Shown here in pieces: positions 16,586-25,810 of a stretch of DNA of 64,000 bases. A program made the position numbers and the translations under genes. Source of the stretch: JANMZO01 sp963763135 (GTDB lineage Bacteria; Actinomycetota; Acidimicrobiia; Acidimicrobiales; JANYDT01); the NCBI GenBank assembly GCA_963763135.1, contig CAVXNJ010000012.1:1364001-1428000 (forward strand), in the 5' to 3' direction. Each line of letters opens with the position of its first letter. The first letter of the stretch is position 1. The notes under the pieces were generated by a model. That model saw only the letters and a program-made list of their open reading frames with translations. It did no database searches and had not been told where the DNA came from.

Positions 16586-17113
16586 CTACGCCTTCGATTT
16601 CTTCGGATCGGTCCAGCATGTTGCCAGCAACAGGGCCGCTCCACCTAGTCCACCAACGAGGGTGACGATAAGTCCCTTCCAGTCGTTGAACAGGGTGAGG
16701 TCGATCGCGTTGTCGAGGGAGAACCGTCCGGGGCCGACGGTCCCGAGCAGAATCGCCACCGTGGCGATCATCGCGACGTACTCCCAACCCTGACCGGGAA
16801 GGTAAATGAAGAAGCCCCGTTTACGGTGCTCAATCCAGAAAGCGACGGCCATTACACCGAGCAGCCCCGCCGCTCCGAGCGACGTGAACAAACCAAGTGC
16901 GAGCAACACGCCAGAACCGAGTTCGGTGATGGAGGCCATCCACGCCTGAACCAGCGGTGGTCTCATGCCCATGCTGGCGAACCACTTGGCGGTGCCCGCG
17001 ATCTTGTTCGGCCATACGTGCGCGTAGCCGTGTCGGAAGATCATGAACCCGGCATAAACGCGCACCAGAAGCAGTGCTGCATCGAACCGGTCTGCCGTGG
17101 CCAGCGCTATCAC
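16586..17113 (-). CDS. DoxX family membrane protein
   Basis: A 175-residue membrane protein with four hydrophobic segments (around residues 12-30, 60-82, 88-102 and 148-168). RVYAGFMIFRHGYAHVWPNK near the N-terminus and ITELGSGVLLALGLFTSLGA in the second helix are typical DoxX features. DoxX proteins were named after a terminal quinol oxidase subunit, but most are of unknown function and are linked to redox stress. Its GTG start overlaps the TGA stop of the upstream amidohydrolase (GTGA), indicating translational coupling. Confidence 0.85.
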   Translation of the reverse strand: MIALATADRFDAALLLVRVYAGFMIFRHGYAHVWPNKIAGTAKWFASMGMRPPLVQAWMASITELGSGVLLALGLFTSLGAAGLLGVMAVAFWIEHRKRGFFIYLPGQGWEYVAMIATVAILLGTVGPGRFSLDNAIDLTLFNDWKGLIVTLVGGLGGAALLLATCWTDPKKSKA

Positions 17114-18804
17114 GGTCGAACCAACGTGCCGGCGAGAACCCCGGTGTGCTCACCGTGTTCCATGAACACCTGACCGTTGACGATCGTGTGCGCGTAGCCC
17201 GAGCTCCCCTGCACGTAGCGACCGGCCCCGTTGGGAAAATCGTGTGTGTACGTAGGAATCGGCAGTTGCAGGTCTTCCAACGCAAACACGTTGATGTCGG
17301 CAAACGATCCGACCGCAAGGCGGCCCCGATCCTTGATCCCGAACAGATCAGCGGTGTCGGAAGTGAGGCGGCGGACTGCCTCCTCGATGCTCCAACGGTT
17401 GCGTTCCCGCACCCAGTACGACAGGAAGAACGTCGGCTGCGACGAGTCCATGATCTGGCCCACGTGGGCCCCGGCGTCGGCCAGACCGAGCGTGACGACG
17501 GGATCGTCGAGCATCTCCTCAACGGCGGTCAGCGACTGGTTGAGGAACGGCAGGTTGAAGATGGCCAGTCCGTTCGTCTCGTCGGAAATCTGTAGGAACG
17601 CTTCGACAACTGAGACACCACGGCGTTGCGCATGCGCGGCCAACGTGTCTTCGGGCCGGCAGTCATACCGAGCCGCTCCGGGAAGCAGAACATATGTACG
17701 CGTAGCATCGAACGCCGACTCGCCGTTGACAACGTCAGCGATCAGCGCCGCCCGCTTCTCCGGATTGCGGATGAATGCGAGACGCGCATCCAGATCCAGA
17801 TCGCCCAGTTCACGCCATGTCGTGTAGCGGTCGTAGGGCGAGCGGTTGTGCAGGCCGAAGAGAATGCCGACGCCACGGGCCGTCGTCTGTGGGCGGAGAT
17901 TGGCGCCCAACGCGTTCTGCTCCTTCGACATCGCAATCACCGACGAGAAGATCTCGTTGCGGTGATCGACCTGCGTCAGGCCGAAGCTGACCGGACGGCC
18001 GCTGCGTCGTGACAGCTCGCCCATCAGCCAAACTTCGTGCGCCGTCTTCGAGAGGTCGCGGTCCTTCTCGCCGAGTCGGTATGCACCTTCGAGAACCCCT
18101 CGACCGTGACGGCCGAGCACATCGGCAAACGCGAACATCTCGTCGTCGGTGGCGTAGGTACCGGGAACGTGTCGACCGTCGGGCACCTTGTGGAGGAACG
18201 TGCGACTGGTCGAAAATCCGAGGGCGCCGGCGGCCATGGCATCGTCGACCAGTTGCGCCATCGCAGCGAGATCGTCGGCGGTGGCCGGAGCCTCATCGAG
18301 GCTGCGTTCGCCCATCACCGCGGCGCGGACGGCGCAGTGGCCAACGAGACCGCCCACGTTGGGGCCCTTCGGGATACGGTCGAGCCAGGCCAGGTAACCG
18401 TCGTAGCCGGTCCAGTCCCAGGGCAGACCCTCAAGGATCGCAGCGCGCGGAATATCTTCGACGCTCTCCATCATTTCGGCCAGAAACTGTCGGGCGCCAC
18501 GGTCATTGGCTACGGGAGCGAACGTGACGCCGCAGTTGCCGAGAGCCACCGACGTGATGCCGTGCCAGCAACTTGAGGTGCCGATCGGATCCCAAGCCAG
18601 CTGGGCATCGAGGTGCGTGTGGATGTCGACGAAGCCTGGTGTAACGAGCTTGTCGGTGGCATCGATGGTTCGGGTCGCTTCGCCGGTCCACCCCGGTTCA
18701 ATCGCGACGACGCGATCCCCGCTCACCACTACATCGGCGCGCACGGAAGCGTTGCCGGTGCCATCGACGACTGTGCCATTACGAACTACCAGATCTGCCT
18801 TCAT
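17110..18804 (-). CDS. N-acyl-D-amino-acid deacylase-type amidohydrolase
   Basis: A 564-residue metal-dependent amidohydrolase. It begins with the family start MKADLVVRNGTVVDGTGN, followed by the metal-binding FVDIHTHLDAQLAWDP (His-x-His), LGNCGVTFAP, and later GLADAGAHVGQIMD with the conserved Asp and His. The C-terminal segment GRLAVGSFADINVF returns to the beta-sandwich domain. Known relatives remove acyl groups from D-amino acids or act on dihydropyrimidine-like substrates; the real substrate is unknown. ATG 18804 is preceded by a run of G, a likely ribosome binding site. The frame extends to 18921 without family similarity. Confidence 0.87.
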   Translation of the reverse strand: MKADLVVRNGTVVDGTGNASVRADVVVSGDRVVAIEPGWTGEATRTIDATDKLVTPGFVDIHTHLDAQLAWDPIGTSSCWHGITSVALGNCGVTFAPVANDRGARQFLAEMMESVEDIPRAAILEGLPWDWTGYDGYLAWLDRIPKGPNVGGLVGHCAVRAAVMGERSLDEAPATADDLAAMAQLVDDAMAAGALGFSTSRTFLHKVPDGRHVPGTYATDDEMFAFADVLGRHGRGVLEGAYRLGEKDRDLSKTAHEVWLMGELSRRSGRPVSFGLTQVDHRNEIFSSVIAMSKEQNALGANLRPQTTARGVGILFGLHNRSPYDRYTTWRELGDLDLDARLAFIRNPEKRAALIADVVNGESAFDATRTYVLLPGAARYDCRPEDTLAAHAQRRGVSVVEAFLQISDETNGLAIFNLPFLNQSLTAVEEMLDDPVVTLGLADAGAHVGQIMDSSQPTFFLSYWVRERNRWSIEEAVRRLTSDTADLFGIKDRGRLAVGSFADINVFALEDLQLPIPTYTHDFPNGAGRYVQGSSGYAHTIVNGQVFMEHGEHTGVLAGTLVRP

Positions 18805-18964
18805 GCGACCCCCCACGGGACATTTGCGGTGATTGTTTGGTTCGCTCGCGGACCGTCGGCGGACAATACGAGCGTCCATGAACGTACCCGTATCCACCCC
18901 GTTCGGTCGATTCAGTCGCAAACAGCCCCGTCACACGACCGGCCGGACCCACGAAATGCTTCGG

Positions 18965-19795
18965 TCAGCGACCGCGACTCCGGTGCACAACATCTTCGGT
19001 GAGCGGAAGGGGCACAAAGAGCTGGTAGCCCGATTTGGGACACTGACCGTCGAGTGACTCCGATCGGACAAACCTCGTGGAGTTCCAGGAAAACGCGTCG
19101 TAGCCGACGAAACGCTTCGTGGCCTTGAACTTCACGGCATCGGCCAGGTCGAAGCGGTTCGGACCGATTTCGGTCACGCTCTCAACGCACATCTCACCGT
19201 CGGATCCGGTTCCACTCAGGTTCGCGAAACGAAAACGGCGTCGAAGGGTGTTCGTCTCACCGTCGGTCGACGAGCTCTTCCACTGCACGAGCGTGTGCAA
19301 CGGACGACCTTTCGCATCCAAGATCACAACGTCTTCGTGCATGCCGTTTCCCCCGTCGGTGTCCCAGGTCGAGCGGCTCGCCCAGATCTTGACGGAGGTG
19401 CCGCCGTTCGAGGTCGGAAAGGAGACCACCCGCGACATCGGTTGCCGGCACGGATTCTCCCGGTGATCAAAACCCTTGTACTGCCCCTTGAAGCAGAGCA
19501 TGGCCATGTTGAACTCGTCGGTCTCGAACATCACCCGGGGTTCTTCGGATACATCTGCCGATCCCTCGGGAGCAGGTGGAGCCGCGGTAACCGTCGTCTT
19601 GCTCGTTGTGGCTGCAGCCGGTAGCGGGCGAGCCTGCAGGTCGTCACCCGCTCTCACCCCCACGACAAGCATCGCAACCGTGAGTGCCCCGAACAGAAGC
19701 ACAACTGTCCGGTGAAGGAACCGCCCGAAGGTTCCGTGTACCGCCCGACGCAAACAACCCGATGACCATGAAGAAGACACACCGGTTCGACGCAC
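18965..19795 (-). CDS. Exported or membrane-anchored hypothetical protein
   Basis: A 276-residue protein with a basic N-terminus and one hydrophobic helix (TVVLLFGALTVAMLVVGV), then a Thr/Ala/Pro linker (KTTVTAAPPAPEGS), then an outer domain with five cysteines. The composition (VKIWASRSTWDTDGGNG, LSGTGSDGEMCVES) suggests a beta-rich secreted domain. No family recognised. It starts with GTG and is divergent from the N-acetyltransferase gene; the exact start within the basic N-terminus is uncertain. Confidence 0.65.
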   Translation of the reverse strand: MRRTGVSSSWSSGCLRRAVHGTFGRFLHRTVVLLFGALTVAMLVVGVRAGDDLQARPLPAAATTSKTTVTAAPPAPEGSADVSEEPRVMFETDEFNMAMLCFKGQYKGFDHRENPCRQPMSRVVSFPTSNGGTSVKIWASRSTWDTDGGNGMHEDVVILDAKGRPLHTLVQWKSSSTDGETNTLRRRFRFANLSGTGSDGEMCVESVTEIGPNRFDLADAVKFKATKRFVGYDAFSWNSTRFVRSESLDGQCPKSGYQLFVPLPLTEDVVHRSRGR

Positions 19796-19884
19796 ACGAC
19801 CGGTCTACCAGTTCCCGAAAAATCCGGCAGTTTGACAGGTCGACCACGTGCAATGCGTCGTCGAGCCTGCGACGATCGAGGTCT

Positions 19885-20754
19885 GTGAACACTCTCGACC
19901 CGGAATTGCGCCTCGCATATCTCGATCGCCTTGGGCTGGAGGCCGAACCTCCTTCCGTTGAGGCACTGCAGAGGCTGCACAGACGCCATGTGGAGCGGGT
20001 CCCCTACGAAACGTTATGGATTCACGCCGCGGAATCCTGGGGAACCGATCCGTCTGAATCTGTGCGACGCATCGCTCAGGACGGTCGGGGCGGCTACTGC
20101 TACCACCTGAACGGCGCGCTAGCCGAACTGCTCGGCTCCCTGGGTTACGACGTGCACCGACATGTCGGTGGGGTACACGGCCCCGACGGTCCAACACCGG
20201 ACGAAGTGGGCAATCATCTGGTGCTCACCGTGCGCGGGCTTCCGTCGAATGACAATCCTTCCGGCGTCTGGTACGTCGACGCCGGTCTCGGCGACGCGCT
20301 GCATCAGGCGATCCCGCTGGTCGCAGGTGAGTACCGGCAAGGTCCGTTTCTCCTCGGCCTGGAGCAGACGGCAGACGCAGACTGGCATCTCACGCACGAC
20401 CCTCAGGGCGGATTCGGGGGCATGCGCTGGTCGACCGGTGAAGCGACCTGGGGTGACTTCGCCGACCAGCACGCGTATCTCTCGACGTCGCCAGAGTCAG
20501 GGTTTGTCCGGATCGGCATGGCCCAGTGCCGCGACGCCGACGGGGTCGATTGCGTTCGCGGCCTGGTGGTCAGACGGATCGGCAGCAATGCGAGCAAAGG
20601 TGAGCCACTCACGAACCGCAGCGAATGGTTCGCCGCACTTCGTGATCTCTGCGGCCTGCACTTCGACGCCACGCCGCCCGAGGTACTCGACCGTCTGTGG
20701 GACCGCAGCCTCGCGACGCACCGGGCCTGGGAAGCGACGAAAGCGTCGGAGTAA
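19885..20754 (+). CDS. Arylamine N-acetyltransferase
   Basis: Transfers acetyl or other acyl groups from CoA to arylamines or hydrazines; in mycobacteria it affects cholesterol-derived acyl-CoA use and isoniazid. The 289-residue product shows the complete catalytic triad: Cys72 in GRGGYCYHLNG, His111 in VGNHLVLTV, and Asp132 in WYVDAGLGD. The N-terminal start (YLDRLGLEAEPPSVEALQ) is typical. The open frame reaches back to 19684 but only the GTG at 19885, preceded by GAGG, matches the family start. Confidence 0.92.
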   Translation: MNTLDPELRLAYLDRLGLEAEPPSVEALQRLHRRHVERVPYETLWIHAAESWGTDPSESVRRIAQDGRGGYCYHLNGALAELLGSLGYDVHRHVGGVHGPDGPTPDEVGNHLVLTVRGLPSNDNPSGVWYVDAGLGDALHQAIPLVAGEYRQGPFLLGLEQTADADWHLTHDPQGGFGGMRWSTGEATWGDFADQHAYLSTSPESGFVRIGMAQCRDADGVDCVRGLVVRRIGSNASKGEPLTNRSEWFAALRDLCGLHFDATPPEVLDRLWDRSLATHRAWEATKASE

Positions 20755-20782
20755 CGGCGCGTAGTAACCGCTCGGGAATCTG

Positions 20783-21628
20783 TTACGTCAGCCGAAGGCG
20801 GACCGGGTTGCGGTTCTCTTCGATGGCGCGGTGGCGTTCGGCCGTAGCCGCGACCATGCCGAGGTCGGTGAAGACCCAGAACTTGTTCGTGAGGACCGCG
20901 TCGACAACGAGGTCGCCCACCTTCTCCGGAGCCATGCCACCGCGTAAAAAGTCACGGACCATCGCAGCGCGTGCTTCGCGTTCCGGGTTGGCTTCGAGTT
21001 CGGCCCGGGGCGCAACCCATTCCGGACGGTTCGCCATCGAGTCGGCGATGTTCGTGTTGACCCAACCTGGGCACAGGCACGAGATACCGACTCCCTTCTT
21101 CATATCGTTCAGTTCGTGGAACAGGCCTTCGGAGATTCCGGCGACCGCGAACTTCGAGGCGCCGTACGCGCTGTGTCCGGGGAAGTGACCGGCCATGGAT
21201 GAGGTGTTCACGATGTGGCCGTCGCCGTGGGCGAGCATGTGCGGCAGGAAAACCCGGTGGCCATGGATGACGCCCCACAGGTTTACGTCGATGACCCATT
21301 TCCACTCGGCGACATCGATGTTCTCCGTGCCGGTCAGCGATCCACCCGCCACGCCGGCGTTGTTGCAGACCACGTTGACCTTCTCGAACCGTTCAATCGC
21401 CTTGGCCGCGAGGTTGTCCATCGACGCCGCGTCGGCCACGTTCGTGGCGACGGTAATGGCCTCGACCCCGTGCGCGGTGACTTCGGCCAGCACGCCGGTC
21501 AACCGAGCCTCGTCGATGTCGCTCAACACGAGATTCGAACCGGCGCGGGCGAAGGCCAGAGCCATGCCGCGGCCGATACCGCTCCCTGCACCAGTGACGA
21601 CCGTGACCTTCTTCGCAAGAGATTCCAT
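20783..21628 (-). CDS. Short-chain dehydrogenase/reductase
   Basis: A 281-residue NAD(P)-dependent oxidoreductase. The cofactor motif VTGAGSGIGRGMA, NNAGVAGG, the catalytic Ser in NTSSMAGHF and the SAYGASKFAVAG Tyr-x3-Lys are all intact. The PGWVNTNIADSM segment is as in related classical SDRs. An Asp after the second strand (LVLSDIDEARL) favours NAD(H). Substrate unknown. The frame continues upstream without a stop through the 114-bp array to 22066, but ATG 21628 is where the SDR fold begins, so I use that. Divergent from acyl-CoA dehydrogenase. Confidence 0.9.
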   Translation of the reverse strand: MESLAKKVTVVTGAGSGIGRGMALAFARAGSNLVLSDIDEARLTGVLAEVTAHGVEAITVATNVADAASMDNLAAKAIERFEKVNVVCNNAGVAGGSLTGTENIDVAEWKWVIDVNLWGVIHGHRVFLPHMLAHGDGHIVNTSSMAGHFPGHSAYGASKFAVAGISEGLFHELNDMKKGVGISCLCPGWVNTNIADSMANRPEWVAPRAELEANPEREARAAMVRDFLRGGMAPEKVGDLVVDAVLTNKFWVFTDLGMVAATAERHRAIEENRNPVRLRLT

Positions 21629-21654
21629 TCGCTGGACTGTAGTCACCGCGAGGA

Positions 21655-22080
21655 GCTCCCTCCGGTCGCACTCATCACCGTTCCGTCGAAGCGAAGCGGC
21701 TGACGCCACCGCTTGGACGGCATCACCTCGGCTGACGCCTCGTCGATGGAACCTCCCGAGAGAACTCCCAACGGAGGCAACATCACCGTTCCGTCGAAGC
21801 GAAGCGGCTGACGCCACCGCTTGGACGGCATCACCTCGGCTGACGCCTCGTCGATGGAACACAGACACGGGAACGAACTCCCTCCGGTCGCACCCATCAC
21901 CGTTCCGTCGAAGCGAAGCGGCTGACGCCACCGCTTGGACGGCATCACCTCGGCTAGCGCCTCGTCGATGGAACACAGACACGGGAACGAGCTCCCTCCG
22001 GTCGCACCCATCACCGTTCCGTCGAAGCGAAGCGGCTGACGCCACCGCTCCCAACGGAGGCAACATCAGAGTTCCGTCGA
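21655..22080. repeat. Tandem array of 108/114-bp units, three full copies plus a partial one
   Basis: Units begin at 21673, 21781, 21895 and 22009; lengths are 108, 114 and 114 bp, and the fourth breaks off after about 40 bp and joins a copy of the junction found at the end of the first unit. Unit differences are few. Each carries an AAGCGG/CCGCTT inverted repeat. All spacings are multiples of three and the array has no stop codon in one frame of each strand. It occupies most of the gap between the divergent SDR and acyl-CoA dehydrogenase genes. Confidence 0.95.
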
Positions 22081-22205
22081 GCGGGTGCGCGGCGTGGCCG
22101 CTGATGCCGTACGCAGGAACTTCTTGCTCCCCGGCCGTCGCTGATAGCGTCTACAGCCTTACCAGCCGTGGTCGAACTGTTCGACCCGCCCTCCCAGGGA
22201 GCATC

Positions 22206-23429
22206 GTGACTGATCTTCTCAGCGCATCCACCGACGCAGATACGCAGAAAGTCGAAGCCGCCATCAACGCGCTGCTTCGTGCATTCAACCCCCGCCTTTG
22301 CGACAACGTCACCTTTCGTGGCGCCCGCTATGACCACGGGCTCGCCTGGGTGCACTTCCCGGTCGGCTTCGGCGGTCTCGGCGTTCGTCCGGAACTGAAC
22401 AAACTCGTTGAACGCAAAGTCCGCGAAGCGGGCGCTGCCGCTCAGGATCCGTCGACGTTCTTCCTGGCCCTCGCTGGACCCACGATCGTGACCCACGGTA
22501 CCGACGAGCAGAAGGAGCGGTTCCTCCGCCCGATGTATACCGGCGAAGAGCGCTGGTGCCAGCTGTTCTCCGAGCCCGGCGCCGGCTCCGACTTCGCTGG
22601 TCTGGCTTGCAAGGCCATCCGCGACGGCGACGAGTGGGTAGTCAACGGGCAGAAGGTGTGGAACACCATGGCCCACCTCGGCGACTGGGGCATGCTCGTG
22701 ACCCGCACCGATCCCGAGGCTCCGAAGCACAAGGGCATGACCTACTTCGCCGTCGACATGCACTCCGAAGGCGTCGAAGTTCGTCCGCTGCGCCAGATCA
22801 CCGGCGAAGCCGAATTCAACGAGGTCTACCTGACCGACGCCCGTATCCCCGACGCGAACCGCATCGGTTCGACCGGTGAAGGCTGGCGCGTCGCGCTCAC
22901 GACCCTTATGAACGAGCGCACCGCAATCGGCGGTAGTGGCGGAACCGGCGGAGCTCCGCGGGGCGGCGCGGCCAAGCCGGCCGTCGACGTATGGAAGGGC
23001 CTGCCCGAAGATCGCAAGACCGCTGCCCACAAGGATCAACTAATGAAGCTGTGGGTGAAGGGCGAAGTCGGTCGGCTCACCAACCTGCGGGCGTCGGAAG
23101 CCATGCGCGTCGGCAACCCCGGCCCAGAGGGTTCGGTGGCCAAGCTGGCCTACGCCGAGCTGAACAAGTCGGTCATGGAGTTCGCAATCACGCTGATGGG
23201 CCTCGACGGCCAGATCGGCTACGACTACACGTTCCGTCGTCCGGAAAGCCTCGACGTCGACGGCATGGGCCTCGGCCCCCGCTACGCGTTCCTCCGGGTG
23301 CGGGCCAACTCGATCGAAGGCGGCACGTCGGAAATCATGCGCAACATTCTCGGCGAGCAGATTCTGGGTCTTCCGGGCGAGCCGCGCGTCGATAAGGACC
23401 TCCCCTGGGCGAAGGTTCCGCGTAACTAA
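22206..23429 (+). CDS. Acyl-CoA dehydrogenase
   Basis: FAD-dependent enzyme introducing a double bond into acyl-CoA in fatty-acid or amino-acid catabolism. The 407-residue protein has CQLFSEPGAGSDFAGL and WVVNGQKVWNTMAHL in the middle domain, and a C-terminal EGGTSEIMRNILGEQILGLP characteristic of the family; chain-length class is not clear. A Gly/Ala-rich insertion near residue 245 (SGGTGGAPRGGAA) is unusual. GTG 22206, preceded by GGGAG, is the start; the frame is open far upstream through the repeat array but that part is not homologous. Two hairpins follow the stop. Confidence 0.9.
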   Translation: MTDLLSASTDADTQKVEAAINALLRAFNPRLCDNVTFRGARYDHGLAWVHFPVGFGGLGVRPELNKLVERKVREAGAAAQDPSTFFLALAGPTIVTHGTDEQKERFLRPMYTGEERWCQLFSEPGAGSDFAGLACKAIRDGDEWVVNGQKVWNTMAHLGDWGMLVTRTDPEAPKHKGMTYFAVDMHSEGVEVRPLRQITGEAEFNEVYLTDARIPDANRIGSTGEGWRVALTTLMNERTAIGGSGGTGGAPRGGAAKPAVDVWKGLPEDRKTAAHKDQLMKLWVKGEVGRLTNLRASEAMRVGNPGPEGSVAKLAYAELNKSVMEFAITLMGLDGQIGYDYTFRRPESLDVDGMGLGPRYAFLRVRANSIEGGTSEIMRNILGEQILGLPGEPRVDKDLPWAKVPRN

Positions 23430-23445
23430 GTACGCATAGTTATTG

Positions 23446-23506
23446 GTTCCGGGTCAGTTCAATCGACCCGGAACGCAAACGAGCCGGGCGCACTGCGCCT
23501 GGCTCG
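23446..23506. terminator. Two consecutive hairpins after acyl-CoA dehydrogenase
   Basis: GTTCCGGGTC (23446-23455) pairs with GACCCGGAAC (23465-23474). A second hairpin pairs CGAGCC (23480) with GGCTCG (23501-23506) plus an inner GGCGC/GCGCC, followed by TGTTGTTT. They lie between convergent genes and probably terminate both. Confidence 0.75.
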
Positions 23507-23526
23507 TGTTGTTTCTGGCTGGCTGG

Positions 23527-24444
23527 TTACTTCCGGGAGCCACCGTCGAGCGAGTCGATCAGCGTCTTGAACGCCTCCCATTTTCCCGAGGCGAGCAACG
23601 CGGCCTGCTCGGCCCAGGTGGTGGGATCGGCCGTAGCGAAGCTCGAACCGCCTCCGGCGAGGATTTCCTTCGCCCGCGCGATCGGGGTCTCGGCCAGTTG
23701 AGCCCAGGTCGCGATGCCGGCGTCGTGGAACAGGTCTTTGATCTTCGGACCGATGCCTTCAACCGTCGCGATGTCGTCGAGTTTGACGCTGTGGCCGAGA
23801 ACCTGCGCTGCGGCCTTGAGGTCGAGCGGTTCGACCGCAACTGCGGGAGCCGCTTCAGCGGTAGCTGCTGCTGCGATCGGTGCTGCTGCGATCGGTGCCG
23901 CGGCGAAGCCCAGAACCTGACCTGTGGCCGAGCCGGATACAGAAGCGGATCCTGCAGCCTTCGCGGCGGTTGCCTCGGCTTCCGCGGCGCTGGCCCGGGC
24001 CCGGAGCTCGGCGAGTTCCTTCTCGTGCACAGCTGACGCCGCACCGGCCGCCGCTTCGAGTTCAGCGACGCGTGCCTGCAGTGCGGCAGACGCAGTGGCG
24101 TCGGCTGAACGGGCGGCTGCGGTGGCCGCCCCTGCAGAAGCTGCGGCAGCAGATGCAGCAGCCGCGGCTTCTTCGAGCTCGGTGATCCGGCCCATCAGCC
24201 CGGAGACCTTCTGGCTGTCAGCGGCTCCGGCGACGGCCTTCACGCGGGCCGCATCGAGGTCGCTGGTGAGTGCCAGCACCTTGGCCTTGTGTTCATCGTG
24301 CGTGATCTTGAGTGTGGCGACTTCGGCTCGTAATGCGGAGTCGTCGCACTTGCAGAACCGCTTGGCCAGCCAGCCGCCGAACAGGGCGCCGAGGAGCAGA
24401 GCGATGGCGAAGAAGAACCAGTTTGTAGCAAGGGTGTAAGGCAT
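23527..24444 (-). CDS. Membrane-anchored alanine-rich coiled-coil protein with C-terminal helix-hairpin-helix
   Basis: A 305-residue protein: an N-terminal membrane helix (FFFAIALLLGALFGGWLA), a Cys-Lys-Cys, then about 130 residues of Ala/Glu-rich predicted coiled coil, an Ala/Pro linker, and a C-terminal segment VEGIGPKIKDLFHDAGI that fits the helix-hairpin-helix found in DUF4332-type and similar proteins. Such a motif usually contacts DNA or other macromolecules, which is odd in a membrane-anchored protein. It starts 3 bp after the ArfA-like gene's stop, so the two are surely co-transcribed and may form an envelope complex. Function unknown. Confidence 0.75.
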   Translation of the reverse strand: MPYTLATNWFFFAIALLLGALFGGWLAKRFCKCDDSALRAEVATLKITHDEHKAKVLALTSDLDAARVKAVAGAADSQKVSGLMGRITELEEAAAAASAAAASAGAATAAARSADATASAALQARVAELEAAAGAASAVHEKELAELRARASAAEAEATAAKAAGSASVSGSATGQVLGFAAAPIAAAPIAAAATAEAAPAVAVEPLDLKAAAQVLGHSVKLDDIATVEGIGPKIKDLFHDAGIATWAQLAETPIARAKEILAGGGSSFATADPTTWAEQAALLASGKWEAFKTLIDSLDGGSRK

Positions 24445-24447
24445 TGG

Positions 24448-25680
24448 TCAGCTCCCAGAAACAGTGAATTCGATACGACGGTTTGCCGCTTTGCCGGCAG
24501 CGGTGTTGTTGTCGGCGATCGGCTTGGTTTCGCCGTAACCGACGGCGGTCAAACGCGTGGCGTCGACGCCTTTGGCTTTGAGGTACTCCAGAACGGCGTT
24601 GGCTCGACGCTGGCTGAGCCGGAGGTTCGGTGCATCGTCACCGACGTTGTCGGTATGACCGCCGATCTCGACCTTCTCGGCCGACGACGTGGAGAAGAAC
24701 TCGACCAGCGTCGCTGCGGCCTCGTCGAGGGTCGGCTTCGACTCCGCCTTGATGACGTTGGATCCAGTTTCGAAGTTGATGCCCTTCAACGTGTTCAGCT
24801 TGTTGAGGTTCGCTTCCAGGGCGTCTGCAGTCTTGGGTGGATCGGCAGTGACGGTCGATGTGCCCGATGCTCCGGTGATCACAGCGTCGACCGCGGCCTT
24901 CGCCTCGTCGGTGGGGGCGCTACCGCCGACGGTCAACACGGTGTTCGCAAGTGTCGCCGTCCCGACCGTGAGGTTGGTCTTCATCGGGGCAAACATGGCG
25001 ATGAGCTTCTGCACCGCGGCATCGAGATCAGCCGTACCACCACTTCCGTTCACCGTCATCTGGTCATCGACGTTGGCTTCACCGAACGTAGCTTTCGCCG
25101 CGTCGACGATCGCCGCGTGTTGGGCGTCGGTGGATGTCGTGCCGGTCAACACGATCTTGGTGCCATCAAATGTGGCGACCGCGTTGAGGTTCGGTGCTGC
25201 GGCCGCGGCGACGGTCGTTGTCGGAGCGACGGTCGTCGGTGGAACTGTCGTAGTAGGGGCCGCGGTCGTAGGTGCAACGGTCGTAGGTGCAACGGTCGTA
25301 GGTGCAACGGTCGTCGGCGCCGCGGTTTCGGGCGGTGCGGTTGTTTCGACGGGAGCCGTTGTTTCGACAGCGGTCGGCGTGATTCCGGCGCTCTCGTCGA
25401 CGATGTACTTCACCTTCCGAACACCTTTGATCCCGCGTGTGGCGGTGATCGCGGCGTCGCGAGCAGCTGCGGGTCCGCGGAGCGTGAGGGTCTGACCGCT
25501 CGCTTTCACGTTGGCTACACCGATCGACTTCACCGTCCGTTTCGTCTTTCCGACGAGGTCCCGTTGGATTCGCCAATTGCCCACAAACATCAGCAGAAGC
25601 GGCAACAGCAACAGCGGGAGCCACCACCACCACCAAGGTCGCTTGCAGACGAGCCGTTTCGCTTGCTGCTTATCGTCCAT
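24448..25680 (-). CDS. ArfA-like BON/OmpA-domain membrane protein
   Basis: A 410-residue protein. After a short charged N-terminus comes a run of five tryptophans and a membrane helix (LPLLLLPLLLMFVG), then a BON-like region (KSIGVANVKASGQTLTLRG), a long Thr/Pro/Ala linker of repeated APTTV, BON-like segments, and a C-terminal OmpA domain (EIGGHTDNVGDDAPNLRLSQ, VGYGETKPIADNN, NRRIEF) expected to bind peptidoglycan. This layout is that of mycobacterial ArfA (OmpATb). I start at ATG 25680, preceded by AAGG; a TTG two codons upstream is also in frame. Confidence 0.85.
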   Translation of the reverse strand: MDDKQQAKRLVCKRPWWWWWLPLLLLPLLLMFVGNWRIQRDLVGKTKRTVKSIGVANVKASGQTLTLRGPAAARDAAITATRGIKGVRKVKYIVDESAGITPTAVETTAPVETTAPPETAAPTTVAPTTVAPTTVAPTTAAPTTTVPPTTVAPTTTVAAAAAPNLNAVATFDGTKIVLTGTTSTDAQHAAIVDAAKATFGEANVDDQMTVNGSGGTADLDAAVQKLIAMFAPMKTNLTVGTATLANTVLTVGGSAPTDEAKAAVDAVITGASGTSTVTADPPKTADALEANLNKLNTLKGINFETGSNVIKAESKPTLDEAAATLVEFFSTSSAEKVEIGGHTDNVGDDAPNLRLSQRRANAVLEYLKAKGVDATRLTAVGYGETKPIADNNTAAGKAANRRIEFTVSGS

Positions 25681-25810
25681 GAACAACCTTCTTCATACGA
25701 AACTCCAAGGCCCGGTCCTTATCGGTACAACTACTACTACAAGGGCGTCGGACGCGTTAATCACGCGGAAATACCGAGATGAATCCCCAACCGGCAGCGT
25801 TGCGAAGCCG

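Noticed and set aside
21195..22205. Long rightward reading frame running through the repeat array into the acyl-CoA dehydrogenase
   Set aside because: It overlaps the clear SDR gene antisense and has no homology; high GC makes stop codons rare.
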